Shown here: piece by piece, positions 19,671 to 25,952 of the stretch
How the letters are laid out: each line of letters opens with the position of its first letter
Numbering within the stretch: position 1 is the stretch's first letter
Origin: Sphingomonas sp. 28-63-12
GTDB taxonomy: Bacteria > Pseudomonadota > Alphaproteobacteria > Sphingomonadales > Sphingomonadaceae
Direction of reading: 5' to 3'
Length of the DNA: 46,298 bases
NCBI GenBank assembly: GCA_002281535.1
Contig: NCGD01000038.1
Coordinates: forward strand, 1-46,298
The notes under the pieces: model-generated
The model's input: the letters and a program-made list of their open reading frames with translations, nothing else
Database searches by the model: none
Told to the model about the DNA's origin: nothing
Made by a program: the position numbers and the translations under genes

Positions 19671-19694
19671 GGGTACGCCAAATATAATAACGCC
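19671..19694. repeat. IS right terminal inverted repeat
   Basis: GGGTACGCCAAATATAATAA followed by CGCC. It is the reverse complement of the left end with two mismatches, and is followed directly by the duplicated CCAAAATA at 19695-19702. Confidence 0.85.
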
Positions 19695-19702
19695 CCAAAA
19701 TA
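19695..19702. repeat. 8-bp target site duplication, right copy (CCAAAATA)
   Basis: Exact copy of 17577-17584 on the far side of the element. Confidence 0.85.
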
Positions 19703-19861
19703 TTTCCGTTTCCCGTTCGTTCCCTTGCCTTTCGGCAACCCCGCTCAAGTCCACGCGTCGCGCCGCATTGCTGCCGCGCCGGCCCGACGAAGCGAATCAA
19801 AATAGCGACGAACCGAGTCGCTAATTTGTCATTTACCGTCTTGCGTCCCGATCGGATTGGG

Positions 19862-19875
19862 CACAATCTGTTGTG
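19862..19875. promoter_or_regulatory. Candidate NrdR-like box
   Basis: CACAA-TCTG-TTGTG is a perfect inverted repeat about 200 bp upstream of nrdA. NrdR boxes are 16-bp palindromes of the form aCACnATATnTTGTGt. The outer halves fit; the central four bases do not. NrdR sites usually occur in pairs and no second copy is seen. Confidence 0.35.
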
Positions 19876-20009
19876 GTTGAACTCGGGGGCGAGCCCAAGC
19901 ACTGGTAGGATCATGACAGCGACCTGAAATCGCTGATGGCTTTTTCCGTGCTTTCCTCAACGCGGATGGACACTTTTTGTTCTCCGCCGTGGCCGCCTGA
20001 TGATAAGAA

Positions 20010-20023
20010 GGGGGTTCGCCCCC
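20010..20023 (+). other. UUCG-capped hairpin in the nrdA leader
   Basis: GGGGG-TTCG-CCCCC forms a five-G:C stem with a very stable UUCG tetraloop, about 55 bp before the nrdA start. No U tract follows, so it is not an intrinsic terminator. It may protect or regulate the mRNA 5' end. Confidence 0.4.
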
Positions 20024-20076
20024 GATTCGAATGACGGATCGCGTCAATCGTGATTCGCGGGATGGGAGACGAGTCT

Positions 20077-22005
20077 GTGGATTTCAGAGATGGCCAGGAA
20101 GCGAGTACCGATATGGCAACCGATCTAATCGAGGCGGCAACCGCCGGCATCGCCACCGCGGCGAAAAAGGCGAAGGCAGCCGCGGCCGTGGCTGATTCCA
20201 AATCGATCAAGCCGCAGATCTTCCCGGTCGAGGTCGATCACAGCCGCGATGCCCTGCTCACCGATTTCGGTAAGGATACGCTGAACGATCGCTATCTGCT
20301 GCCGGGCGAAAGCTATCAGGACATGTTCGTCCGCGTGGCATCCGCCTATTCGGACGATGCCGCGCATGCGCAGCGCATCTATGATTATATCTCGAAGCTG
20401 TGGTTCATGCCCGCCACGCCGATCCTGTCGAACGGCGGCACCGGGCGCGGCCTGCCGATCAGTTGCTATCTGAATTCAGTGCCCGACAGCCTGGAAGGCA
20501 TTGTCGAGACCTGGAACGAGAATGTCTGGCTCGCCTCGCGCGGCGGCGGCATCGGCACCTATTGGGGCAATGTCCGGGGCATCGGCGAGCCGGTCGGCCT
20601 CAACGGCAAGACCAGCGGCATCATTCCGTTCGTCCGCGTGATGGATTCGCTCACGCTCGCGATCAGCCAGGGGTCGCTGCGCCGGGGGTCCGCTGCCTGC
20701 TATCTCGACATCAGCCATCCGGAGATCGAGGAATTCCTCGAAATCCGCAAACCCTCGGGCGACTTCAATAGGAAGGCGCTCAACCTGCATCACGGCGTGC
20801 TGATCCCCGATGCCTTCATGGAGGCCGTCCGCGCCGGCGAAGAGTGGAACCTCACCAGCCCGAAGGATGGCTCGGTACGTGGCACGGTCGACGCGCGCGC
20901 GCTGTTCCAGAAGCTGGTCGAAACCCGCCTCGCGACCGGCGAGCCCTATATCGTGTTCAGCGATCATGTGAACAACGCGATGCCCAAGCATCACCGTGAT
21001 GTCGGCCTCAAGGTGTCGACCTCGAACCTGTGTTCGGAAATCACGCTGCCGACGGGCAAGGATCATCTCGGCAATGATCGCACGGCCGTGTGCTGCCTGT
21101 CGTCGCTCAACCTGGAAACCTGGGACGAGTGGAAGGATGCCAAGGGCTTTATCGAGGACGTGATGCGTTTCCTCGATAATGTGCTGCAGGATTATATCGA
21201 CCGTGCCGAGCCCGGCATGGCCCGCGCCGCCTATTCCGCCGCGCGCGAGCGCTCGGTCGGCCTTGGCGTGATGGGCTTTCACAGCTTCCTGCAGGCGCGC
21301 GGCCTGCCGTTCGAAGGGGCAATGGCCAAGCAGTATAACCTGCGCATCTTCAAGCATATCCGTGGCCAGGTCGACGAAGCCTCGATGCAACTCGCGATCG
21401 AACGCGGTGCCTGCCCCGACGCCGCCGATCAGGGCGTGATGGAGCGTTTCAGCTGCAAGATGGCGATCGCGCCGACCGCGTCGATCAGCATCATCTGCGG
21501 CGGCACCAGCGCGTGCATCGAGCCGATCCCGGCGAATATCTACACCCACAAGACGCTGTCGGGCAGCTGGTCGATCAAGAACCCCTATCTCGAAAAGCTG
21601 CTGATCGAAAAGTCGAAGAATTCGGATGCGGTGTGGAGCACGATCCTGGAAAAGGGCGGCTCGGTCCAGCATCTCGATTTCCTCAGCCAGGAGGAAAAGG
21701 ACTGCTACAAAACCAGCTTCGAGATCGACCAGCGCTGGCTGCTCGAACTGGCGGGGGACCGCGCGCCCTTCATCGATCAGGCGCAGTCGCTGAACCTGTT
21801 CATCCCTGCCGATGTCGAGAAATGGGACCTGCTGATGCTCCACTTCCGCGCGTGGGAGCTGGGCATCAAGTCGCTTTATTATCTCCGCTCGAAATCGATC
21901 CAGCGCGCCGGCTTCGCCGGTGGCGTGGAGGCGGACAACACCGCCGAACTCAAGCAGATCGAGCTTGAGGAAAAGGATTATGACGAGTGTTTGGCGTGCC
22001 AGTGA
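20077..22005 (+). CDS. nrdA: Ribonucleoside-diphosphate reductase class I alpha subunit
   Basis: About 642 residues. It reduces ribonucleoside diphosphates for DNA synthesis, with NrdB supplying the radical. Catalytic parts are present: C130 in PISCYLN, the NLCSEI triad with C319 as thiyl-radical residue, VCCLSSLNLE, and the swinging C-terminal redox pair CLAC at the very end. The specificity region (SRGGGIGTYWGNVRG) is intact. An N-terminal ATP-cone is absent: the first ~40 residues are an Ala/Lys-rich segment, so overall activity control by dATP at that site should be missing. I chose the GTG at 20077 with GGGAG nine bases upstream; ATGs at 20062 and 20113 are alternatives. nrdB lies 1.75 kb downstream. 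Confidence 0.95.
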   Translation: MDFRDGQEASTDMATDLIEAATAGIATAAKKAKAAAAVADSKSIKPQIFPVEVDHSRDALLTDFGKDTLNDRYLLPGESYQDMFVRVASAYSDDAAHAQRIYDYISKLWFMPATPILSNGGTGRGLPISCYLNSVPDSLEGIVETWNENVWLASRGGGIGTYWGNVRGIGEPVGLNGKTSGIIPFVRVMDSLTLAISQGSLRRGSAACYLDISHPEIEEFLEIRKPSGDFNRKALNLHHGVLIPDAFMEAVRAGEEWNLTSPKDGSVRGTVDARALFQKLVETRLATGEPYIVFSDHVNNAMPKHHRDVGLKVSTSNLCSEITLPTGKDHLGNDRTAVCCLSSLNLETWDEWKDAKGFIEDVMRFLDNVLQDYIDRAEPGMARAAYSAARERSVGLGVMGFHSFLQARGLPFEGAMAKQYNLRIFKHIRGQVDEASMQLAIERGACPDAADQGVMERFSCKMAIAPTASISIICGGTSACIEPIPANIYTHKTLSGSWSIKNPYLEKLLIEKSKNSDAVWSTILEKGGSVQHLDFLSQEEKDCYKTSFEIDQRWLLELAGDRAPFIDQAQSLNLFIPADVEKWDLLMLHFRAWELGIKSLYYLRSKSIQRAGFAGGVEADNTAELKQIELEEKDYDECLACQ

Positions 22006-22018
22006 GGTGATTGGAAGT

Positions 22019-22137
22019 TGCCCTCACCCTTTCGCCGCTACGCGGCTCCCTCCCTCTCCCTGCGGGAGAGGGATAGCCCTCTCCCGCAGGGAGAGGGAGG
22101 GGCCCGCGCGGCAACGCCGCGTGGGAGGGTGAGGGCA
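22019..22137. repeat. 119-bp compound hairpin repeat upstream of DUF559 gene
   Basis: Outer arms TGCCCTCACCCT (22019-22030) and AGGGTGAGGGCA (22126-22137) are perfect complements. Inside are two smaller hairpins, CCCTCTCCC-TGC-GGGAGAGGG (22052-22072) and CCCTCTCCC-GCA-GGGAGAGGG (22077-22097), which are reverse complements of each other. It is a REP-like intergenic palindrome directly after nrdA. Its right arm supplies the GAGGG Shine-Dalgarno of the DUF559 gene. Confidence 0.85.
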
Positions 22138-22141
22138 GCCA

Positions 22142-22633
22142 ATGCGCACCTATGCGAATCAGCCGATCGGCACCGTACCGCGAGCGCGCGAATTGCGCCG
22201 GAATGCGAGTCCCATTGAGAAGCGTTTGCTGCGCGGCCTGCACGCATCATTCCCGGCGCTCAAGTGGCGGCATCAAGTACCGATCGGGCCGTTCTATGCG
22301 GACATATTGTGCTTCAGCGAAAGGATGGTGATCGAGGTCGACGGCGCGGAACATGCCCTCGCCGCGACACCCGACGCACGCCGCACCGCCTTCATCGAAC
22401 ACGAAGGCTACCGCGTCATTCGTTTCTGGAACAACGAAGTCATGCAGAATCTAGACGGCGTCCTGGCGCAAATTTCCCTCTCCTTTCAGGAGAGGGAAGG
22501 GGCCCATCGCGCCAGCGATGGGAAGGGTGAGGACAGCCCCAAAGCAAAGGGCAGTGCCGCCGCCGAAGCGCCCCTGCCCTCACCCGACCTCGCTTCGCTC
22601 GGCCACCCTCTCCCGATGGGAGAGGGAATTTGA
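22142..22633 (+). CDS. DUF559 endonuclease-like protein embedded in repeats
   Basis: 163 residues. Residues 1 to about 115 form the DUF559 domain, related to very-short-patch-repair and restriction-endonuclease folds. Visible acidic residues are the E of SPIEKRLL, the D of FYADILCF and the E/D of MVIEVDGAEH, with an arginine-rich YRVIRFWNNEV strand. A single-strand-nicking or DNA-processing role is inferred. The last ~48 residues (from about SFQEREG to PMGEGI) are encoded by the downstream palindromic repeats and are unlikely to be part of the fold. The start at 22142 uses a ribosome binding site (GTGAGGG) that belongs to the upstream repeat. It sits between nrdA and a convergent DUF2171 gene. 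Confidence 0.8.
   Translation: MRTYANQPIGTVPRARELRRNASPIEKRLLRGLHASFPALKWRHQVPIGPFYADILCFSERMVIEVDGAEHALAATPDARRTAFIEHEGYRVIRFWNNEVMQNLDGVLAQISLSFQEREGAHRASDGKGEDSPKAKGSAAAEAPLPSPDLASLGHPLPMGEGI
22476..22626. repeat. Second compound hairpin repeat, overlapping the DUF559 3' end
   Basis: It begins with CCCTCTCCT-TTC-AGGAGAGGG (22476-22496) and ends with CCCTCTCCC-GAT-GGGAGAGGG (22606-22626), with GGGTGAGG and CCCTCACCC segments between. Stem size (9 bp), loop size (3 nt) and flanking words match the repeat at 22019-22137. The unit lies inside the last third of the DUF559 reading frame. Confidence 0.8.
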
Positions 22634-22635
22634 CC

Positions 22636-22884
22636 TCATTTTTCCTCTTCGAACGTCACCGCGACATCGGCGTTCGCCGACAGCCGCACCTTGTCGCCCT
22701 CGACATCGGCCACCAGGCCGAGCGAGATGAAGTGGTGATGGTCGCCGTGCGGCCCGCTATGCGACTTGGTCAGCTGGATGCGCTCGCCTTTGACGTGGTC
22801 GACAGTGCCGACATGCACGCCGTCCGCACCGATGACGTCCATATGGTCCTTGATCCGGTCCTTGATGGCATGGTCGTGCGACAT
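22636..22884 (-). CDS. DUF2171 domain protein
   Basis: 82 residues: an N-terminal helix (AIKDRIKDHMDVI) and a small PRC-barrel-like sheet domain (GADGVHVGTVDHVKGERIQLTK, ISLGLVADVEGDKVRLS) with a His-rich loop GPHGDHHHFI. This is the DUF2171 pattern; the function is unknown, and members are common stress-associated proteins in sphingomonads. GGAGGAACGACC precedes the ATG. It is convergent with the DUF559 gene, with two bases between the stops. Confidence 0.85.
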   Translation of the reverse strand: MSHDHAIKDRIKDHMDVIGADGVHVGTVDHVKGERIQLTKSHSGPHGDHHHFISLGLVADVEGDKVRLSANADVAVTFEEEK

Positions 22885-22973
22885 GGTCGTTCCTCCTCGA
22901 TGTTGATGATGCCCCCTGAACGCGTAGGGCAGCGTTTGGGTGCATATCTTTCATGATCGCCGGGAAAACCACC

Positions 22974-23294
22974 ATGCTGCCAGCCAGTCGCGCACGCCGC
23001 CTTTCCGTCCTGCTGCTCCCTGCGCTCGCGCTCGCCGCCTGCGCGCATCAGGTGGCAAGCGTGGTCGAGCCGCAGGCGCCCGGCTTCTGGCTGGGCGTCT
23101 GGCACGGCTTCATCTTCCCGGTCGCCGCGATCGCTTCTTTCTTCGTGGCCGATATCGGCGTTTACGCCGTGCCCAATAATGGCGGCTGGTATGATTTCGG
23201 CTATTTCATCGGCATCGTCTTTCTCGGCGTCGGCTCGCACCGCACCAGGAAAGTCTATGTCGATCGCGTCGTCATCCGGCGGGAACGCGCATGA
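22974..23294 (+). CDS. Small membrane lipoprotein, first of a coupled trio
   Basis: About 106 residues. The signal SVLLLPALALAAC gives a probable lipid anchor, followed by two hydrophobic stretches (FIFPVAAIASFFVADIGVYAV and FGYFIGIVFLGVG) and a basic end. The next two genes follow with four-base overlaps, so this is the head of a three-gene set. An ATG at 22953 is possible but has no RBS. The function is unknown. Confidence 0.65.
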   Translation: MLPASRARRLSVLLLPALALAACAHQVASVVEPQAPGFWLGVWHGFIFPVAAIASFFVADIGVYAVPNNGGWYDFGYFIGIVFLGVGSHRTRKVYVDRVVIRRERA

Positions 23295-23503
23295 CGCGCG
23301 CGCTTGCCCTGTTCACCCCGCCGGTCATCATGGCGCTCGTCGCGTCGCTGGCGGGTCTATTGGCGGTATTCGTTGTCTCCCGCGGCGGGGTTAGTGATCA
23401 GGCACGCTACGCCAAGCGCATCGTCGGCACGATGCTGGCGGCGCTGGCGATCATCCTGGGCGGTTTCGCCTGGGCCCTGTGGACCTGGAGTAATGCAATA
23501 TGA
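23291..23503 (+). CDS. Small two-helix membrane protein
   Basis: 70 residues with two transmembrane helices (PPVIMALVASLAGLLAVFVV and VGTMLAALAIILGGFAWALW). ATGA overlaps with both neighbours indicate translational coupling. No family is recognised. Confidence 0.6.
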   Translation: MTRALALFTPPVIMALVASLAGLLAVFVVSRGGVSDQARYAKRIVGTMLAALAIILGGFAWALWTWSNAI

Positions 23504-23703
23504 CCCCCGCCCTGAGCCCGATCTTCGGCATCATCATCGGCCTCAACCTCGTCTTTGCCGGCTTTGTCATGGCCTTCATCGCGCCAAAGCCGGCCCGCGC
23601 GCCGCACAACCTGCTCACCTGGCTCGGCTGGAAAAAGCCGGGCTATGCGCTGATCGTGGCCGGCATTGTCTACGCCCTGTTCACCCAAGTCGCGGGCCGA
23701 TAA
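23500..23703 (+). CDS. Small two-helix membrane protein
   Basis: 67 residues with two transmembrane helices (IFGIIIGLNLVFAGFVMAFI and YALIVAGIVYALFTQV) joined by a basic loop containing WLGWKKPG. It begins in a four-base overlap with the preceding gene and ends 55 bp before nrdB. The function is unknown. Confidence 0.6.
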   Translation: MTPALSPIFGIIIGLNLVFAGFVMAFIAPKPARAPHNLLTWLGWKKPGYALIVAGIVYALFTQVAGR

Positions 23704-23758
23704 CCTTGGCCCGCCCCGCCCTTTTGTCCCTCATCGCGTTCCCGTCGGAGTAAGCCCC

Positions 23759-24746
23759 ATGTCTCTTCTCGAAGCCCGCAAAGCCTATAAGCCGTTCGAA
23801 TATCCCTGGGCTTATGAGTTCTGGAAGCGCCAGCAGCAGATCCACTGGATGCCCGAAGAGGTGCCGCTGGGCGAGGATTGCCGCGACTGGGCACAGAAAA
23901 TCTCGGAGCATGAGCGCAACCTGCTCACCCAGATTTTCCGCTTCTTCACCCAGGCCGATATCGAGGTGCAGGATTGCTATCACGAAAAATACGGCCGCGT
24001 GTTCAAGCCTACCGAGATCAAGATGATGCTGACCGCGTTCAGCAACATGGAAACGGTGCACATCGCCGCGTACAGCCATCTGCTCGACACGATCGGCATG
24101 CCCGAAAGCGAATATGGCGCCTTCCTCGAATATAGCGAGATGAAGGACAAGCACGATTATCTGCAGAATTTCGGCGTCGACAATGATGCCGATATCGCCG
24201 CGCTTCAACAAGATGAAGGGCATGGGCCAGATCGTCAGCTGGTCGGTCCGCGACGAAAGCCTGCACTGCGAAGGCATCATCCATCTGTTCCACGCCTTCT
24301 GCAAGGAACGCCAGTGCCTGACCAAGGCGGTCAAGGACGACATCATGGACGTCTGCCAGACGACCGTGCGGCTGGAAGACGCCTTTATCGATCTCGCCTT
24401 CGAACAGGGCCCGGTGACGGGGATGACGCCGAAGGAGATCAAGAAGTACATCCGCTACATCGCCGATTGGCGCCTCGGCCAGTTAGGCCTGAAACCCATC
24501 TACATGATCGACGAACACCCCCTCCCCTGGCTCGCCCCGCTGCTCAACGGCGTGGAGCACGCCAACTTCTTCGAACAGCGCGCGACGGAATATTCCAAGG
24601 GCGCGACGCGGGGGAACTGGAACGAGGTGTGGGACAGCTTCGACAAGCGGCAAAAGGCAAAGGCCGGGCCGGTCGATGTAGCGAATGAGGATGCGGGCGC
24701 AGGTGACGGCGATATGTTCGCAAGGGCGGGGATTGCGGCGGAGTAA
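23759..24746 (+). pseudogene. nrdB: Class I ribonucleotide reductase beta subunit with internal deletion
   Basis: NrdB holds the diferric-tyrosyl radical needed by NrdA. The first frame (from 23759, GGAG upstream) has the ligand pair ETVH and radical tyrosine in METVHIAAYSHLL, then NFGVDNDADIA at about 24199. The normal continuation, a helix containing a conserved iron-ligand glutamate (F-x-E-G type), is missing. The second frame picks up at PRFNKMKGMGQIVSWSVRDESLHCEGI and runs to 24746. Against the family sequence I recall, about 25 residues (roughly 77 nt, not a multiple of three) are lost. Without that helix and in two frames, the product cannot be functional. A second nrdB, or an assembly error, is expected elsewhere. 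Confidence 0.85.
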
Positions 24747-24865
24747 GCGAATGGCCACCCGATCAGCAGCGCGCGCATAATCCTTGGCGATCCAGTCGCG
24801 GCCAGTCGCGGCCAATCGCGGCCAGTCGCGGATCACCTCCAGATCCCTGCGCCTGCGGCGTGAAG
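24747..24865 (-). pseudogene. ParE-like toxin remnant
   Basis: Immediately downstream of the antitoxin gene the minus strand encodes DLEVIRDW and then IAKDYARAADRVAIR, which is the first helical region of ParE-family toxins. Between these lies an in-frame run of ten extra residues from a 10-bp tandem repeat. There is also no clean start: the frame before DLE appears shifted relative to the expected SFTPQAQ-type beginning. The remainder is absent because the nrdB 3' end follows. The toxin is dead. Confidence 0.55.
24792..24831. repeat. 10-bp tandem repeat, four copies
   Basis: CCAGTCGCGG repeated four times, with one C-to-T change on the minus strand (CCAATCGCGG) in the third copy. It lies inside the ParE remnant; three extra copies would add exactly 30 bp. 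Confidence 0.9.
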
Positions 24866-25039
24866 CTAATATTCAAGCTTGAGAGCGGCCAGCGGCTGTT
24901 CGACCGGGATCATCGCGCCGCGTTCCTGCGCCTGTGCCAGCCCGCGTTCGATCTTCGCCCGCGTCCACGCGCCATAACCGCGCTCGACCGGGCCATCGGT
25001 CTCGTCAGTCTTCAGGCGCGGATCGGCGATTGCCTTCAT
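24866..25039 (-). CDS. ParD/RelB-like antitoxin (toxin lost)
   Basis: 57 residues with the C-terminal toxin-binding pattern WTRAKIERGLAQAQERG-MIPVE followed by an aliphatic tail. It should have bound the ParE-like toxin whose remnant follows. I chose the ATG at 25039 because a strong promoter ends exactly there, giving a leaderless message; an in-frame TTG at 25099 would add 20 residues. The reading frame is intact while the partner is broken, so it is an orphan antitoxin. The family label rests on this short motif only. Confidence 0.5.
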   Translation of the reverse strand: MKAIADPRLKTDETDGPVERGYGAWTRAKIERGLAQAQERGAMIPVEQPLAALKLEY

Positions 25040-25073
25040 CCGCTGATCATACCCCAGCGCCAAATCGGCACAA
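25040..25073 (-). promoter_or_regulatory. Sigma-70-like promoter for the antitoxin
   Basis: On the minus strand, TTGTGC (25073-25068), a 16-bp spacer and TATGAT (25051-25046), then six bases to the ATG. The expected transcription start coincides with the A of the start codon. Confidence 0.45.
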
Positions 25074-25098
25074 TGAAGCGTGCACAACTCGTCACTCA

Positions 25099-25124
25099 AG
25101 CCCCTCCCCTTCAGGGGAGGGGCT
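25099..25124. repeat. Third intergenic hairpin (AGCCCCTCCCCT)
   Basis: Perfect 12-bp arms AGCCCCTCCCCT / AGGGGAGGGGCT around a 2-nt loop, between the antitoxin and the M15 peptidase gene. It has the same pyrimidine-rich style as the DUF559-flanking repeats but a different core, so probably a related class. Confidence 0.75.
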
Positions 25125-25191
25125 GGCCCGCCCGATCTCCACCGCCTTTAAAATCATGGCGCCGGACAAGGCACCGTGCCAGCCTAACCCC

Positions 25192-25947
25192 ATGCGCGCG
25201 CCCCTAACCCTCCTCCTCGCCCTGATCGCGTCCACCCCCGCCGCCGCGCAAGCCCCCGCGCCGCCCTGGGCCGCCCCCCTCATCACCGGCTATCCCGGCC
25301 TCGTCACCCAGGTCACCGCCAGCGAAGTCATCCTCAGCAACGGCACCCGCCTGCCGCGCACGCTCGGGCCCGCCGCCGCTACGGAGGCCGAGCGCCAGGC
25401 GCACCCCGATATCGATGCCATGTTCGCTGATCCTTATCCCGCCGGCGCGCCGCTTTCCCCCGCCCCCACAACCGATCCCGGCCGCACCCGCTACGAACCC
25501 TTTTTCGATGCGATCTATGGTGATTGCCGCAAGGGCACCGTCCGCTTGCGCGATGTCGCGTGGCTGCCCGGGCGCGGCGGCGGCAGCATCCGCGTCACCA
25601 CCACCAACCATGTCGCCGAGCAGCTCGAAGCCGTCCTCCGGGATCTCGAAAAACTACCGCCCGCAATGACGCGCTATCTCGTCCCCAACTCCGGCGGATA
25701 CAGCTGCCGCGCGATTGCCGGCACCGCCCAGCGCAGCATGCACAGCTATGGCATCGCCGTGGATCTCGCGAGCGGGCAGGCCGATTACTGGCGCTGGTCA
25801 GGCGGCGAGCGCGCGCGCTATCGCAACCGCCTGCCCGCCGTCATCGTCGCCGCGTTCGAACGGCACGGCTTCATCTGGGGCGGCCGCTGGCGCCATTTCG
25901 ATACGATGCACTTCGAATTTCGGCCAGAGCTGCTGCCGGGGCGTTAA
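25192..25947 (+). CDS. Exported M15-family D-Ala-D-Ala carboxypeptidase-like protein
   Basis: 251 residues with a signal peptide (PLTLLLALIASTPAAAQA). The C-terminal part is a peptidase M15_4 domain: MHSYGIAVDLASG gives a histidine and an aspartate metal ligand, and DTMHFEFRPEL gives the last histidine. GFIWGGRWRHFDTMHFE is typical of peptidoglycan endopeptidases and carboxypeptidases of the LAS group. It likely trims cell-wall peptides in the periplasm. A central SxRVTTTNHVAEQLEAVL segment is of unknown role. The RBS is weak. It is preceded by the hairpin at 25099-25124. Confidence 0.8.
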   Translation: MRAPLTLLLALIASTPAAAQAPAPPWAAPLITGYPGLVTQVTASEVILSNGTRLPRTLGPAAATEAERQAHPDIDAMFADPYPAGAPLSPAPTTDPGRTRYEPFFDAIYGDCRKGTVRLRDVAWLPGRGGGSIRVTTTNHVAEQLEAVLRDLEKLPPAMTRYLVPNSGGYSCRAIAGTAQRSMHSYGIAVDLASGQADYWRWSGGERARYRNRLPAVIVAAFERHGFIWGGRWRHFDTMHFEFRPELLPGR

Positions 25948-25952
25948 AGCCG

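Larger units (their letters stand above)
17585..19694 (+). mobile_element. Complete IS1595-family insertion sequence with DUF3800 cargo
   Basis: A 2,110-bp element bounded by 24-bp inverted repeats that match at 22 of 24 positions (outer end GGCGTTATTATA...CGTACCC) and flanked by an exact 8-bp duplication CCAAAATA. It carries an intact zinc-ribbon DDE transposase, a 56-codon ORF overlapping the transposase stop, and a DUF3800 gene on the opposite strand. Simple IS1595 elements carry only the transposase, so the cargo makes this a passenger-bearing type. The DUF3800 region looks less GC-rich than the flanking chromosome by eye. It sits between the frameshifted GGDEF-EAL gene and the nrdA leader, and the intact ends and duplication suggest a recent insertion. 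Confidence 0.88.
19703..20076 (+). promoter_or_regulatory. nrdA leader/promoter region, 374 bp
   Basis: No convincing gene. Minus-strand frames exist across it but have no RBS or family similarity. It holds the inverted repeat at 19862-19875 and the GGGGG-TTCG-CCCCC hairpin at 20010-20023, and should contain the nrdA promoter. The IS has inserted at its upstream end, so any element farther upstream has been displaced by 2.1 kb. Confidence 0.4.

Noticed and set aside
20010-20023. Terminator before nrdA
   Set aside because: The stem is stable but there is no T tract, and it lies inside the leader of an essential gene.
19829-20047. 72-residue minus-strand frame in the nrdA leader
   Set aside because: Basic, proline-rich composition with no RBS; overlaps probable promoter elements of nrdA.
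20476-21843. 455-residue minus-strand frame
   Set aside because: Antisense to nrdA, whose residues are fully conserved; a shadow of GC-rich codon use.
24483-24836. 117-residue minus-strand frame as a full toxin gene
   Set aside because: Only its first ~30 residues look like ParE; the rest is antisense to the nrdB 3' end.
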